From the NCBI RefSeq assembly GCF_020554845.1, contig NZ_JAJCIA010000014.1, forward strand, positions 31,479-95,478: a DNA stretch of 64,000 nucleotides, written 5' to 3'. Origin of the DNA: Blautia faecis (GTDB taxonomy: Bacteria; Bacillota; Clostridia; Lachnospirales; Lachnospiraceae). Both the position numbers and the translations under genes were made by a program. Of this stretch, positions 55,539 through 63,495 are shown in pieces. The first letter of the stretch is position 1; every line of letters begins with the position of its first letter. Below the pieces are notes generated by a model. That model had not been told where the DNA came from and did no database searches. It saw only the letters and a program-made list of their open reading frames with translations.

Positions 55539-56222
55539 ATGTATCGAATATTGGTTGTTGAAGATGAGGATGACATTCAGAAAATATTAGAAAACTATTT
55601 GATAGATCAAGGATATGCAGTTACACTGGCGTATGATGGTGTGGATGGGATTGCAAAATTTCACAATGGCGAGTTTGATCTTGTGCTGTTGGATGTTATG
55701 ATGCCAAAGATAGACGGTTTTGGAGTATGTGAATTAATCCGTAGAGAATCGAATGTACCAATTATCATGCTTACGGCATTAGATGAAGAAGCGTATCAGA
55801 TCAAAGGCTTTGATATGAATGCAGATGATTATGTCACCAAGCCGTTTTCTATACCCATTTTATTGAGAAAAATTGCAGCAATCTTGAGAAGGACACAAAG
55901 AGAAGATGAATTGCAGGTGATTTCTTATAAAACGTTAAGCGTGGATGTGAAGGGGCATCATGTTTATATTTGTAAAGCAGAAAAGGGAGAACAGATAGAG
56001 GTTGAATTAACACAGAAAGAATTTGAAATGCTATATGTTCTGCTGATTAACAAAGGAATCGTTTTGACACGCCAGAAACTTCTAAATATGGTATGGGGAG
56101 AAGATTATTATGGGGAAGAGCGAATTGTGGATACACATATTAAGAATATCCGCAAAAAGCTGGGAGTAAATCTGATTAGTACAATAAGAGGGGTGGGATA
56201 CCGGATTGATAAAGAGAATTAA
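55539..56222 (+). CDS. OmpR-family response regulator
   Basis: The 227-residue protein has a receiver with EDEDD near residue 8-12, Asp52 (LVLLDVMMPKIDG) and VTKPFS, then a winged-helix domain (VELTQKEFEMLYVLLINKGI, WGEDYYGEERIVDTHIKNIRK). ATG 55539 follows GGGGAG. The partner kinase overlaps its end by 17 bases. It probably activates its own operon and the secreted-protein gene through the 11-bp repeats. Confidence 0.93.
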   Translation: MYRILVVEDEDDIQKILENYLIDQGYAVTLAYDGVDGIAKFHNGEFDLVLLDVMMPKIDGFGVCELIRRESNVPIIMLTALDEEAYQIKGFDMNADDYVTKPFSIPILLRKIAAILRRTQREDELQVISYKTLSVDVKGHHVYICKAEKGEQIEVELTQKEFEMLYVLLINKGIVLTRQKLLNMVWGEDYYGEERIVDTHIKNIRKKLGVNLISTIRGVGYRIDKEN

Positions 56223-57765
56223 AAACAGTCTGACCATAAAAATTTGCACACTGATTGCTGTCTTACTGGCAGTATCCAGTGGAATTACATATGCGGTAAT
56301 TGTAGGATTCCTTCCAACCTATTATAGTAAACAGCTACAGAAGGATATTGATTCGGTTTCACAGGAAATGATTGAAACCATTCATTCTTATGAAACGATT
56401 AATGAAGCTTCTTATGCCATTGAATTGTTTGAAGCAGGTTCGAAAGTTTCAGTCGTGATTTTGGATGAACAGGGAAATAGGATATGGCCGGCTGAGAGTA
56501 CAGCCGTGACAGAAGATGTATTGGATAATGGTGTGGTAGAGCAGGGTTATATGGGTGATATGATATTGACACACGAAAATAGCGCAGAGCAAACCACTAT
56601 CGTACAGGAAGAAAATGCGGCCTATGAAGAGGGAGTAATCGGCCAGGCGGACGTCGTAACAGAGGATGTCGTCCAACAGGCTGATGGAATTGCAGAAGTC
56701 GGAGATAATTCAGCAGTGAAACGGTACAGCGTTAAAGTGGGTGGAGAAACATATACAATGATTGTTTCTGGGGGAATGCAGCCAGTCAATCAGGCTCTTG
56801 AAATATTATATCAGATACTGCCGTATATCCTTGGAATCGCTATTATAGTTTCCATATTGTTTGCACTGGGGGCATCCCTTTATTTGACATTTCCGATCGT
56901 TAGGTTAAGTCAACTGGCTCAAAATATGGCTGCGCTTGATTTTGACAGTTCCTATCAGGGGAAAAGAACAGATGAAGTAGGAGTATTAGGGGAAAGCTTG
57001 AATGAGCTTTCCAAAAACCTCTCACGAGCATTGGAAGAACTGAAGAGTGCAAATGAAAAGCTTAAGTCAGATATCGAAATGGAACGCAAGATAGAGAAAA
57101 AGAGAATTGCATTTTTTTCAGCAGTGTCCCATGAACTGAAAACACCGATTACAATATTGAAAGGGCACTTGTCCGGAATGCTGCAGGGAGTAGGGGAATA
57201 CAGGGACAGAAATTACTATTTGCAGCGGTCACTGGAAACCACAGAAAAAATGGAAGACATGGTAAAGGAACTTCTGACTGTTTCACGGATCGAGAATAAC
57301 AAATTTATTACACAAAAGACCGATATAGCAGAACAGCTCCGCTTGCAGATTGCTGATATGGCTGAACTGATAGAAAATAAAAAACTGGAACTGCAAGTGG
57401 AGATCCCAGAACATTTGTATGCAGATGTGAATCCGGTGATGATGGACAAAGTTTTTTCTAACCTTCTGCTTAATGCCATCCGTTATACGCCGGAAGAAAA
57501 AGGAAATCATATCAGAGTTTTGCTGAAACCGGGAACAGATACCGAGACGGTATATTGCCAGATTGAAAATACCGGGGTGTTTATTCCGGAAGAAGCATTA
57601 GTCCATTTGTTTGAAGCATTTTATCGTGTGGAACAGTCCCGTAACCGCCAGACCGGTGGAAGCGGATTGGGTCTTTATATTGTAAAAATGATCTTGGACC
57701 AGCATGGAGCAAGCTATCGTATGGGTAATACATGTGATGGGGTTTGTTTTTCCTTTTCTCTATAA
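56206..57765 (+). CDS. Sensor histidine kinase
   Basis: The 519-residue kinase has a helix at about 12-35, an extracellular acidic sensor of about 165 residues, a second helix (about 203-225), a HAMP domain, the H-box AVSHELKTPITIL near residue 308, an N-box (FSNLLLNAIRYTP) and the ATP-lid glycines (GGSGLGLYIVKMILDQHG). In place of the usual D-G-G box the sequence reads IENTGVFIPEEA, common in VanS-like kinases. TTG start overlapping the regulator gene. Confidence 0.92.
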   Translation: MIKRIKNSLTIKICTLIAVLLAVSSGITYAVIVGFLPTYYSKQLQKDIDSVSQEMIETIHSYETINEASYAIELFEAGSKVSVVILDEQGNRIWPAESTAVTEDVLDNGVVEQGYMGDMILTHENSAEQTTIVQEENAAYEEGVIGQADVVTEDVVQQADGIAEVGDNSAVKRYSVKVGGETYTMIVSGGMQPVNQALEILYQILPYILGIAIIVSILFALGASLYLTFPIVRLSQLAQNMAALDFDSSYQGKRTDEVGVLGESLNELSKNLSRALEELKSANEKLKSDIEMERKIEKKRIAFFSAVSHELKTPITILKGHLSGMLQGVGEYRDRNYYLQRSLETTEKMEDMVKELLTVSRIENNKFITQKTDIAEQLRLQIADMAELIENKKLELQVEIPEHLYADVNPVMMDKVFSNLLLNAIRYTPEEKGNHIRVLLKPGTDTETVYCQIENTGVFIPEEALVHLFEAFYRVEQSRNRQTGGSGLGLYIVKMILDQHGASYRMGNTCDGVCFSFSL

Positions 57766-57793
57766 ATCACACACAAATCACATATAAACTCCA
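57764..57793 (+). promoter_or_regulatory. Triple 11-bp-period repeat upstream of the secreted-protein gene
   Basis: AAATCACA (57764), AAATCACA (57775) and AAACTCCA (57786) repeat every 11 bases. The last is close to the AACTCCAT boxes before the response-regulator gene, so the same regulator likely controls the gene at 57860. Confidence 0.55.
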
Positions 57794-57859
57794 ATTACAT
57801 TACAAAATTCAATGGTATGGTATGGACATAATAAAAAATGTAAAGGAGTTGGATGTACA

Positions 57860-58789
57860 ATGAAAAGAAAAATTGCAGCTTTATTAATGGGAACTACCTT
57901 ATCTGTGGCAGTATGCGGCTACAGTGTGCAGGCAATGACTTACGGATATGATATGGGAGGAAAGGTATTTATCTCCGAAGATTCTTCATCTTCCAATCTG
58001 ACAGAGGAAGAAAAGGAAAAATTATCCGACTGGCATAAGGAAGAAATGCGTAATGAACTTGCTTATCTTGAATGCTACGGTGTTACTTATGATGCAGACA
58101 GTGATACACTGTATTATCAGGGGAAAACCGTAAGATGGCTGATTGACCGACAGCTTGAGGATACTTATAAGTCGATCCAGATGCCGGAAGGTGAAATTGA
58201 TGTCTATACGGTAAGGGAAGACGATTACAGATTAACGGGCGTTCGGATTGCTACACAGGAAGAATATGACCAGCGGACAAAGGAAATGGAAGCGTTGGAA
58301 GCAGCGGCTGGAAAAGAATCATCTTATGTACAAGAAGCTGTGGATACAGAAACGGGAAGTACTATTCATATGTTTGCTTACGATGAGGAAACAGTAACGG
58401 AAGCCAATGATGGGTCAGCGACGGAAACAGCAGTAGTGACAGAAGATGTGGTGTCAAATTATGCGGAACAGAAGGATACAGTTGAAAATGCAGTGGAAAC
58501 AGCAGAGGGTACCTGTGTAGTAGGAGATAATCTTAATTCAGAAATAAAGATTCAGGAATATAAGCAGAATGGCATTGACCTCGATTCTGCGACAGGTAGC
58601 TGGATGTGGCATGGAAAAGAAGTTCATTTACTAATGGACGAGGATGGAAGTTTTTACCAGAATGGAAGCAAGGAGGCAAAAGATAATAAGATATATCTGA
58701 TAGTGAAACGGGAAGATGATGGCAGGATTAAAACTGTGAGACAGATTACAATGGAAGAAGTTATGGCACGTATAGCGCATTTGAATTAG
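57860..58789 (+). CDS. Secreted protein of the two-component locus, unknown function
   Basis: The 309-residue protein has a signal peptide (KIAALLMGTTLSVAVCGYSVQA). The mature part has two similar halves: ECYGVTYDADSDTLYYQGK with VRWLIDR (about 82-110), and QNGIDLDSATGSWMWHGKEV with HLLMDE (about 235-260), each followed by a DDYRLTGVRI- or DDGRIKTVRQI-like strand. These resemble short domains at the ends of some BlaR/M56-type proteins. RBS AAAGGAG. It is probably the regulated output, or a ligand-side partner, of the preceding kinase. Confidence 0.7.
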   Translation: MKRKIAALLMGTTLSVAVCGYSVQAMTYGYDMGGKVFISEDSSSSNLTEEEKEKLSDWHKEEMRNELAYLECYGVTYDADSDTLYYQGKTVRWLIDRQLEDTYKSIQMPEGEIDVYTVREDDYRLTGVRIATQEEYDQRTKEMEALEAAAGKESSYVQEAVDTETGSTIHMFAYDEETVTEANDGSATETAVVTEDVVSNYAEQKDTVENAVETAEGTCVVGDNLNSEIKIQEYKQNGIDLDSATGSWMWHGKEVHLLMDEDGSFYQNGSKEAKDNKIYLIVKREDDGRIKTVRQITMEEVMARIAHLN

Positions 58790-58813
58790 AAATTAGATAT
58801 AAACGTTTGCAAG

Positions 58814-59006
58814 GTGAAGCATATTGGGAAAATGTTGATTTTGACATTTGAGGATCATGAAGAGAACATGATTGACTGGATTGTGTCATGTTTAGGCATA
58901 GGTGTAAAGTCTTTTCAGATTCAGAATACTAAAACGGAAAAATTAAAATTTCGAGATCTAAGAATAGATTTTAGTTGTCGTAAGGTTATAAAAAATAATA
59001 GACAAG
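58814..59006 (+). pseudogene. Possible response-regulator fragment
   Basis: The frame reads LKFRDLRIDFSCRKVIKNN, the pattern that starts the DNA-binding domain of OmpR-type regulators, but the receiver is not recognisable upstream and the rest is cut off by a terminator hairpin. Read it as a decayed fragment. The 58790-59153 gap otherwise holds that terminator and the toxin-antitoxin promoter. Confidence 0.3.
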
Positions 59007-59009
59007 AAT

Positions 59010-59041
59010 GCACCACAGCTGCGGCTGTGGTGCGAGTTTTT
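59010..59041 (+). terminator. Rho-independent terminator before the toxin-antitoxin genes
   Basis: Perfect stem GCACCACAGC / GCTGTGGTGC with a TGCG loop, then GAGTTTTTA. Confidence 0.9.
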
Positions 59042-59096
59042 AGGCGGAAAATTTCTGGAAGTTCATACATAATTTTCAAAAATTCTAGAATAAGAA

Positions 59097-59125
59097 TTTA
59101 CACAGACTCATAATTATGATACAAT
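59097..59125 (+). promoter_or_regulatory. Toxin-antitoxin promoter with internal operator
   Basis: TTTACA (59097-59102), 17 bp and TACAAT (59120-59125). A perfect palindrome TCATAATTATGA (59108-59119) fills the spacer and is a good candidate for antitoxin binding and autorepression. Confidence 0.7.
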
Positions 59126-59153
59126 TATAGCACAAGAAAGAGAGGTGTTCATT

Positions 59154-59417
59154 ATGCCAACAATTATGCCGATTAGAGATTTAAGAAAAACCAGTGAAAT
59201 ATCGGAACTGGCACATAAAAAGCAGGAACCAATATTTATTACGAAAAATGGATATAGTGACTTAGTTGTAATGAGTTCAGAGCTGTATGAACGTTTTGCC
59301 CAGACAAACAAGATTGATCAGGCAATTTATGAAGCAGAACAGGAAGTAACAGAAGGAGCAGAGCCGATTTCATTAGAAAGTGCAATGGAACAGCTCAACA
59401 AGAAATATTATGGATAA
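59154..59417 (+). CDS. Phd/YefM-type antitoxin
   Basis: The 87-residue protein starts MPTIMPIRDLRKTSEISELA and has EPIFITKNGYSDLVVMSSELY, the DNA-binding fold of Phd/YefM antitoxins. The acidic, flexible C-terminus would bind the toxin. ATG 59154 follows AGAGAGGTG. It overlaps the toxin by 8 bases. Confidence 0.9.
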   Translation: MPTIMPIRDLRKTSEISELAHKKQEPIFITKNGYSDLVVMSSELYERFAQTNKIDQAIYEAEQEVTEGAEPISLESAMEQLNKKYYG

Positions 59418-59712
59418 ATATGAGATAATGCTGTATCCAAGAGCGTACCGGGATATTCATGATATTTATGCTTATATTGCACTTGAAAAATTGTCACCTG
59501 AAACTGCAAAAGAACAGACGGATCGGATTTGGCAGGCAATAAAAAAGCTGGAACTGTTTCCAAAATCGCACCAGGACCGTCTGGTAGGCCGCTATGCCGG
59601 AAAAGAATATAAACAGCTGATCATTGACAATTATATTGCTATTTTTAAAGTTGATGAAAACAAGAAAAAAGTATTTGTATTGACAGTGCAATATCAGGGA
59701 AGGCAGATGTAA
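59410..59712 (+). CDS. RelE/ParE-type toxin
   Basis: The 100-residue protein has the RelE/ParE fold pattern: YPRAYRDIHDIYAYIALEKL at the start, a central helix (RIWQAIKKLELFP) and the strand-rich end YKQLIIDNYIAIFKVDENKK. RelE-type toxins cut mRNA on the ribosome and ParE-type block gyrase; the sequence does not decide between them. It starts within the antitoxin gene, so it depends on antitoxin translation. Confidence 0.9.
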   Translation: MDKYEIMLYPRAYRDIHDIYAYIALEKLSPETAKEQTDRIWQAIKKLELFPKSHQDRLVGRYAGKEYKQLIIDNYIAIFKVDENKKKVFVLTVQYQGRQM

Positions 59713-59772
59713 ACGAAAGGGTTGAACTGCTGTACAAAATAACATTTAAGAATGATAGTCAGATATAAAAAG

Positions 59773-59813
59773 GACACAGACAGTCAAGTTTCGATTGCCT
59801 GTGTCTTGTTTTG
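59773..59813 (+). terminator. Terminator after the toxin gene
   Basis: GACACAGACAGTC pairs with GATTGCCTGTGTC (two mismatches), followed by TTGTTTTGT. Confidence 0.7.
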
Positions 59814-59889
59814 TAAAAATAAAAAATTTTTGAAAGCAAATTCCCATATTTTAAGTCTAATAGTTATAAAAACAAAAAGGGGGAATAAA

Positions 59890-60381
59890 ATGGAGGCTTT
59901 GGTAACAGCTGCTAAAAATGGAGATAAAGAAGCGTTCGTTCAGCTGATCCGGATAAATAAGCAGAGCATGTATAAAGCTGCCTGGGTTTATCTTCGGAAC
60001 GAACAGGACATTGCAGATGCACTGCAAAATACGATCCTGTCCTGTTATGAAAAGATACAGGGATTAAGGGAAGTGAAATATTTTAAAACCTGGCTGATGC
60101 GGATTCTGATAAATGAATGCAAAGACATTCTCCGTCAAAAGAACCATGACACGGAACTGGATAATTTCTCAGAAGGTGTACATTGTGAAGATCTGGACCT
60201 TTGCGAATGGAAACAATTGCTTTTATGTCTGGATGAAGAAAGCCGGAAAATCGTGGAACTCTATTATTTTGATGAATTTTCCGTAAAGGAAATTGGTAAT
60301 CTTCTTGAAATGAACAGCAACACCGTATCAACCAAACTTTCCCGGGCAAGAGCAAAATTAAAAAAGGTGATCAGGAGGTGA
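59890..60381 (+). CDS. ECF RNA polymerase sigma factor
   Basis: The 163-residue protein has sigma region 2 (YRNEQ-like VYLRNEQDIADALQNTILSC, then YFKTWLMRILINECKDILRQ) and region 4 (FSVKEIGNLLEMNSNTVSTKLSRARAKLKK). It lacks regions 1 and 3, so is a group 4 (ECF) factor. ATG 59890 follows AAAAGGGGG. Its anti-sigma factor begins 5 bases later. It resembles the SigV-like factors of Clostridia. Inducer unknown. Confidence 0.92.
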   Translation: MEALVTAAKNGDKEAFVQLIRINKQSMYKAAWVYLRNEQDIADALQNTILSCYEKIQGLREVKYFKTWLMRILINECKDILRQKNHDTELDNFSEGVHCEDLDLCEWKQLLLCLDEESRKIVELYYFDEFSVKEIGNLLEMNSNTVSTKLSRARAKLKKVIRR

Positions 60382-60386
60382 AGACT

Positions 60387-62240
60387 ATGGATGAAAAAGA
60401 AATCAGAAAAATTTTAAAAGAAGAAACTGTGATACCGGACAATATTGATAAAGCTATGGAAGATGTTCTGAAGGGAATTTTGGATTCTCCAGATGAGAGA
60501 ATGAGCAGCACGAAGAATCTAATTGTAAAATCAGATAAAGGAAGATCAAAAAATTCAGGGAATAAGAAAAAAATAATCCGGATTCTTCTTCCTGTGGCTG
60601 CTGTATTAGGCGTCAGCACCGGCGTACTTGCAACAAAACTTGGATGGCTTCACAAAGAACTGGAGCAGCAGGGTGTTACAGAACAGGAAGCTGTTCAAAT
60701 GGTTGTCACAGAACCTGATTCAACTGCAGAAAATGTGGAAGATGTGACTTCTTATCATATAACGCCAAAGGAGAGGGATTGGAACCAGTCTATGCTGTCT
60801 GTTACAGAAGCGTATTTTGATGGCAGCGGTTTCAGCTTTCTTGGAGAGCTTTCCGGGGCGGTGGAGAATTATACGCTCAGCTGCCGTGACCATGCGACAG
60901 TGAATGGAGAAGATGCACTTGCAACTTTGAATAAGATAGACGGGGAAGATCTCTATTATGGACATATTACCCTGTATGATGATGCTTTGACAGAGAAAAT
61001 ATTAAATGAAGATTCCCAGGTAGAGGTTTCCATGACCATTCAGGCATATCCGGATTATAACGGCAGGATCTATTACACCTGGAAAGATGATGAAGCTTTC
61101 AGAAAGATTTTTAAAACTGGTTCTTTTACAGATTCAGAAGGAATGCTGGCTTATGCACTGCCTGCGGAGGATGCTTACAGAGGATATACGCCGCAGACCC
61201 TTACAGTAACCCTTCCGTTAAATGATGAAGTACGGGATATTATAGAAAAATACAGAAAAGAAGGAAAGATGCAGGCGGAAGATACTGGTGTAGAACCCAT
61301 TTCGGATTCTACGGAAGAGAGTACACAGGAAACAACAGACTCAGAAAATCCTTCAGATGCTACGGGAGCGAATGAGAAATATGATCCGGAAACAGCAGTA
61401 TTACAGGTAAAGGAAAGCCATGTAACAGCTTCTTTGCCGGGAAAATCTGGAACTCTTACGATAGAGGCTGATATTACCGGAAGTACCACCGATGTTTCGA
61501 AAGGAATTCTGGAAAAACGCAGCGTATCAGAGGAAGAAATCTGCTCCTGGTTTGGCGGGGAAGATGGCTGGAAAAAATCTGAGACAGATGAAACGGGCTG
61601 GGAAAATAAAGAGAAAGGATTGCAGTTATTCATTTCAGACGGAAGAATACAGTGTGACGGATTAAGTGAAAAAGACCTGGGAGCTTTAGAAAACAATACG
61701 GAAGGGGAATTAAATATTATAAATCAGCTGCTTTCCAAAGCTAATTTAACAGGAACTTCTGTAAGAAAATCAATCAGCAACATGACAGAGGGATATGATT
61801 ATTACGATGCAGAGATTCTGTTGAATGGGATCCCGGTGGGCGGGCTTTCTCAGCATGGTTATCTGGGAACTGCAGGCTTTGGCCCTGCGCCTGAAGACTG
61901 TTATTTCAACATACCGATTCCGCTTCAGTTGAAAGTGGAAGAAACAGTTACTATGCTTCCAATGGAAGAAATTATGAAGTCAGTGGAACAATATGTAAAA
62001 GAAGGCAAAATTGGTCTCTTCACGGAACAGGACACTGCGGAGGAAACAGAATCCACCACGATTCCAGTTACAAAAATATGTTTGGAATACTATATTGATG
62101 AAACCGCAGACGGAATCACATACAGACCTGTCTGGAGCTTTCGCTGCCCTTACCAGTGGAAAGATTCCCCGGACGAACAGGAACTGTTTTACATAGACGG
62201 GGAAACGGGGGCACTGATTCGTGATGCGTTTGGCTGGTAG
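60387..62240 (+). CDS. Anti-sigma factor with DUF4179 domain
   Basis: The 617-residue protein has a cytoplasmic N-terminus of about 55 residues, a single helix (IIRILLPVAAVLGVSTGVLA, about 55-75), and a large extracellular part. The segment around residues 90-260 (SMLSVTEAYFDGSGFSFLGE) matches DUF4179, which typically follows ECF genes. The Ser/Glu/Thr linker (about 290-340) and a second domain ending in YIDGETGALIRDAFGW complete it. ATG 60387 follows AGGAGGTG. It should hold the sigma factor at the membrane until a signal releases it. Confidence 0.88.
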   Translation: MDEKEIRKILKEETVIPDNIDKAMEDVLKGILDSPDERMSSTKNLIVKSDKGRSKNSGNKKKIIRILLPVAAVLGVSTGVLATKLGWLHKELEQQGVTEQEAVQMVVTEPDSTAENVEDVTSYHITPKERDWNQSMLSVTEAYFDGSGFSFLGELSGAVENYTLSCRDHATVNGEDALATLNKIDGEDLYYGHITLYDDALTEKILNEDSQVEVSMTIQAYPDYNGRIYYTWKDDEAFRKIFKTGSFTDSEGMLAYALPAEDAYRGYTPQTLTVTLPLNDEVRDIIEKYRKEGKMQAEDTGVEPISDSTEESTQETTDSENPSDATGANEKYDPETAVLQVKESHVTASLPGKSGTLTIEADITGSTTDVSKGILEKRSVSEEEICSWFGGEDGWKKSETDETGWENKEKGLQLFISDGRIQCDGLSEKDLGALENNTEGELNIINQLLSKANLTGTSVRKSISNMTEGYDYYDAEILLNGIPVGGLSQHGYLGTAGFGPAPEDCYFNIPIPLQLKVEETVTMLPMEEIMKSVEQYVKEGKIGLFTEQDTAEETESTTIPVTKICLEYYIDETADGITYRPVWSFRCPYQWKDSPDEQELFYIDGETGALIRDAFGW

Positions 62241-62384
62241 GTATGAAAAAAAGAGCCGGATCCATTCCGAATTAGAATAAGTTCAGAACCCCCAGTTTAT
62301 TCAGTAAGTTGCGTCAAATTTGCGTAAGCTTTATGAGCAGAACCGCGCAAATCCATATAAATAAAGCCTGTTCACAAATACTTC
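62241..62384. other. Non-coding gap before the second direct repeat
   Basis: I see no gene here. It contains AGCCGGATCC and short A/T-rich runs, with TTCGCAAAGCAG marking the junction to the tsf-derived repeat. Confidence 0.4.
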
Positions 62385-62423
62385 GCAAAGCAGATGGGTA
62401 AATAATCCATTAACTTAAGTTTT
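62385..62423 (+). repeat. 39-bp direct repeat of the tsf 3' end, right copy
   Basis: Identical to 54711-54749 over 39 bases, ending in TTAAGTTTT. Both flanks differ from the left copy immediately outside the match. Confidence 0.85.
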
Positions 62424-62567
62424 ATTGTGCTGACCGGGGACAAACTGGGGGCAGATCCCTCCAAATGTGTGTTTTTCGGACAGGGATATTATGAGAAAAC
62501 TGTCAGTGCATTGCAGGAATATGAGAATTATACGGAAATTGCTTATAATCCGGGTACTGATATTTAA
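62424..62567 (+). pseudogene. C-terminal fragment of a gene broken at the repeat junction
   Basis: Directly after the repeat a frame reads IVLTGDKLGADPSKCVFFGQ, then YYEKTVSALQEYENYTEIAY and ends PGTDI-stop, 47 residues of protein-like composition with no start codon or ribosome site. An in-frame stop lies inside the repeat at 62403. The parent gene is not recognised. It suggests the upstream part was removed when the repeat was formed. Confidence 0.5.
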
Positions 62568-62655
62568 TGGAAATTTAGAGCACATTTTTTCAGGCATGAT
62601 GCAGACCGCAGATACATATGGAGTGGACCTGCCGGGGAAAAGGTGGCTGTAAATC

Positions 62656-63000
62656 TTGACTATGGCAGAGAACAAAATGACAAAGGAAGTTTTAAAAGCT
62701 GCAAAGGGAACCGGATCTGTGGAAGAACTTCAGAAACTGGCGAAGGAAAACGGCATGGAGCTTGATGCTGCACAGGCAGAAGAAATGTATGCCAGATTAC
62801 ACCCGGTAACCCAGGAACTTTCAGATGATGAGCTGGACAATGTAACAGGCGGTGATTCCTGCGACGTAGGATACAGCTGCCCGAAATGCGGAAGTACGGA
62901 GGCTTCTTCCAGAGAGCCGCTTTATGGCTGCACCTATGTAACCTGCGCCTGCTGCGGTGCAACCTACTGGGATCCTACTTCCACCAAAACACAGAATTAA
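62656..63000 (+). CDS. Nif11-like leader peptide with zinc-ribbon-like Cys core
   Basis: The 114-residue precursor has a helical leader of the Nif11 type (GSVEELQKLAKENGMELDAA) that ends in ELSDDELDNVTGG, the double-glycine cleavage signal of exported peptides. The 41-residue core holds CPKCGSTEA and CACCGATYW, a CxxC...CxxC pattern like a zinc ribbon. TTG 62656 is preferred since AGGTGG is 9 bases upstream; ATG 62662 is the alternative. A paralogue follows 27 bases downstream. No modifying enzyme or C39 exporter is adjacent in the window. Confidence 0.8.
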   Translation: MTMAENKMTKEVLKAAKGTGSVEELQKLAKENGMELDAAQAEEMYARLHPVTQELSDDELDNVTGGDSCDVGYSCPKCGSTEASSREPLYGCTYVTCACCGATYWDPTSTKTQN

Positions 63001-63027
63001 TTGATTTTGGATGGAGGGATATTTTTG

Positions 63028-63219
63028 ATGGAAGACGAAATAACAAAAAGAGAGCTTTCAGATGATGAGTTGGACAATGTGTCCGGTGGAGGATGCGAGG
63101 AGAATGCGCGAAACTGCTGTCCACAATGTGGGAGTACAGAAGCGAAAACAATTTTCAGTAGAGAAGACGGTTCTCAGGTTGAATGCGCTGTTTGTGGTAC
63201 GGGGTACTGGAAAATTTAA
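63028..63219 (+). CDS. Short double-glycine peptide, paralogue of the preceding gene
   Basis: The 63-residue peptide has a brief leader (MEDEITKRELSDDELDNVSGG) and a core with CCPQCGSTEA and CAVCGTGYWKI. Its leader end and the CPxCGSTEA...CxxCGxxYW pattern match the preceding peptide, but it lacks the long Nif11-type helical region. ATG 63028 follows GGAGGG. The same transcript likely carries both, ending at the terminator at 63260. Confidence 0.8.
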   Translation: MEDEITKRELSDDELDNVSGGGCEENARNCCPQCGSTEAKTIFSREDGSQVECAVCGTGYWKI

Positions 63220-63259
63220 AGCGCATTCCCAAAGTCCCTGGCTCGCAGCCTTTTAGTGG

Positions 63260-63306
63260 AAAATCCCGCAGTCCGTATTGATGATAACGGATTGCGGGAT
63301 TTTTTA
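63260..63306 (+). terminator. Terminator after the peptide pair
   Basis: AAATCCCGCAGTCCGT pairs with ACGGATTGCGGGATTT (one mismatch) and is followed by TTTTAT. Confidence 0.85.
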
Positions 63307-63495
63307 TAAAAAAGATACTTTAATATTGCTCTTTACAATAGGTATAATTATTTTAAATATGTTTAACATTGGCAATACACAGAATTTAACATAGACAGCT
63401 ATAATATCTTTCAGAAAAGGAAAAAAGAATGATATTTTTGAGTTGCTGCGAAGTAACCGAACAGTAACGCTTTTTAAGGCAAGGAGGCTTCTTTT

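Noticed and set aside
59890..62240. Sigma factor start at 59752
   Set aside because: The 46-residue upstream extension has no family match and the proper ribosome site AAAAGGGGG lies before 59890.
62467..62652. 61-residue ORF before the double-glycine peptide
   Set aside because: A different frame (62424-62567) has better protein composition and ends in a stop; this one lacks a ribosome site.
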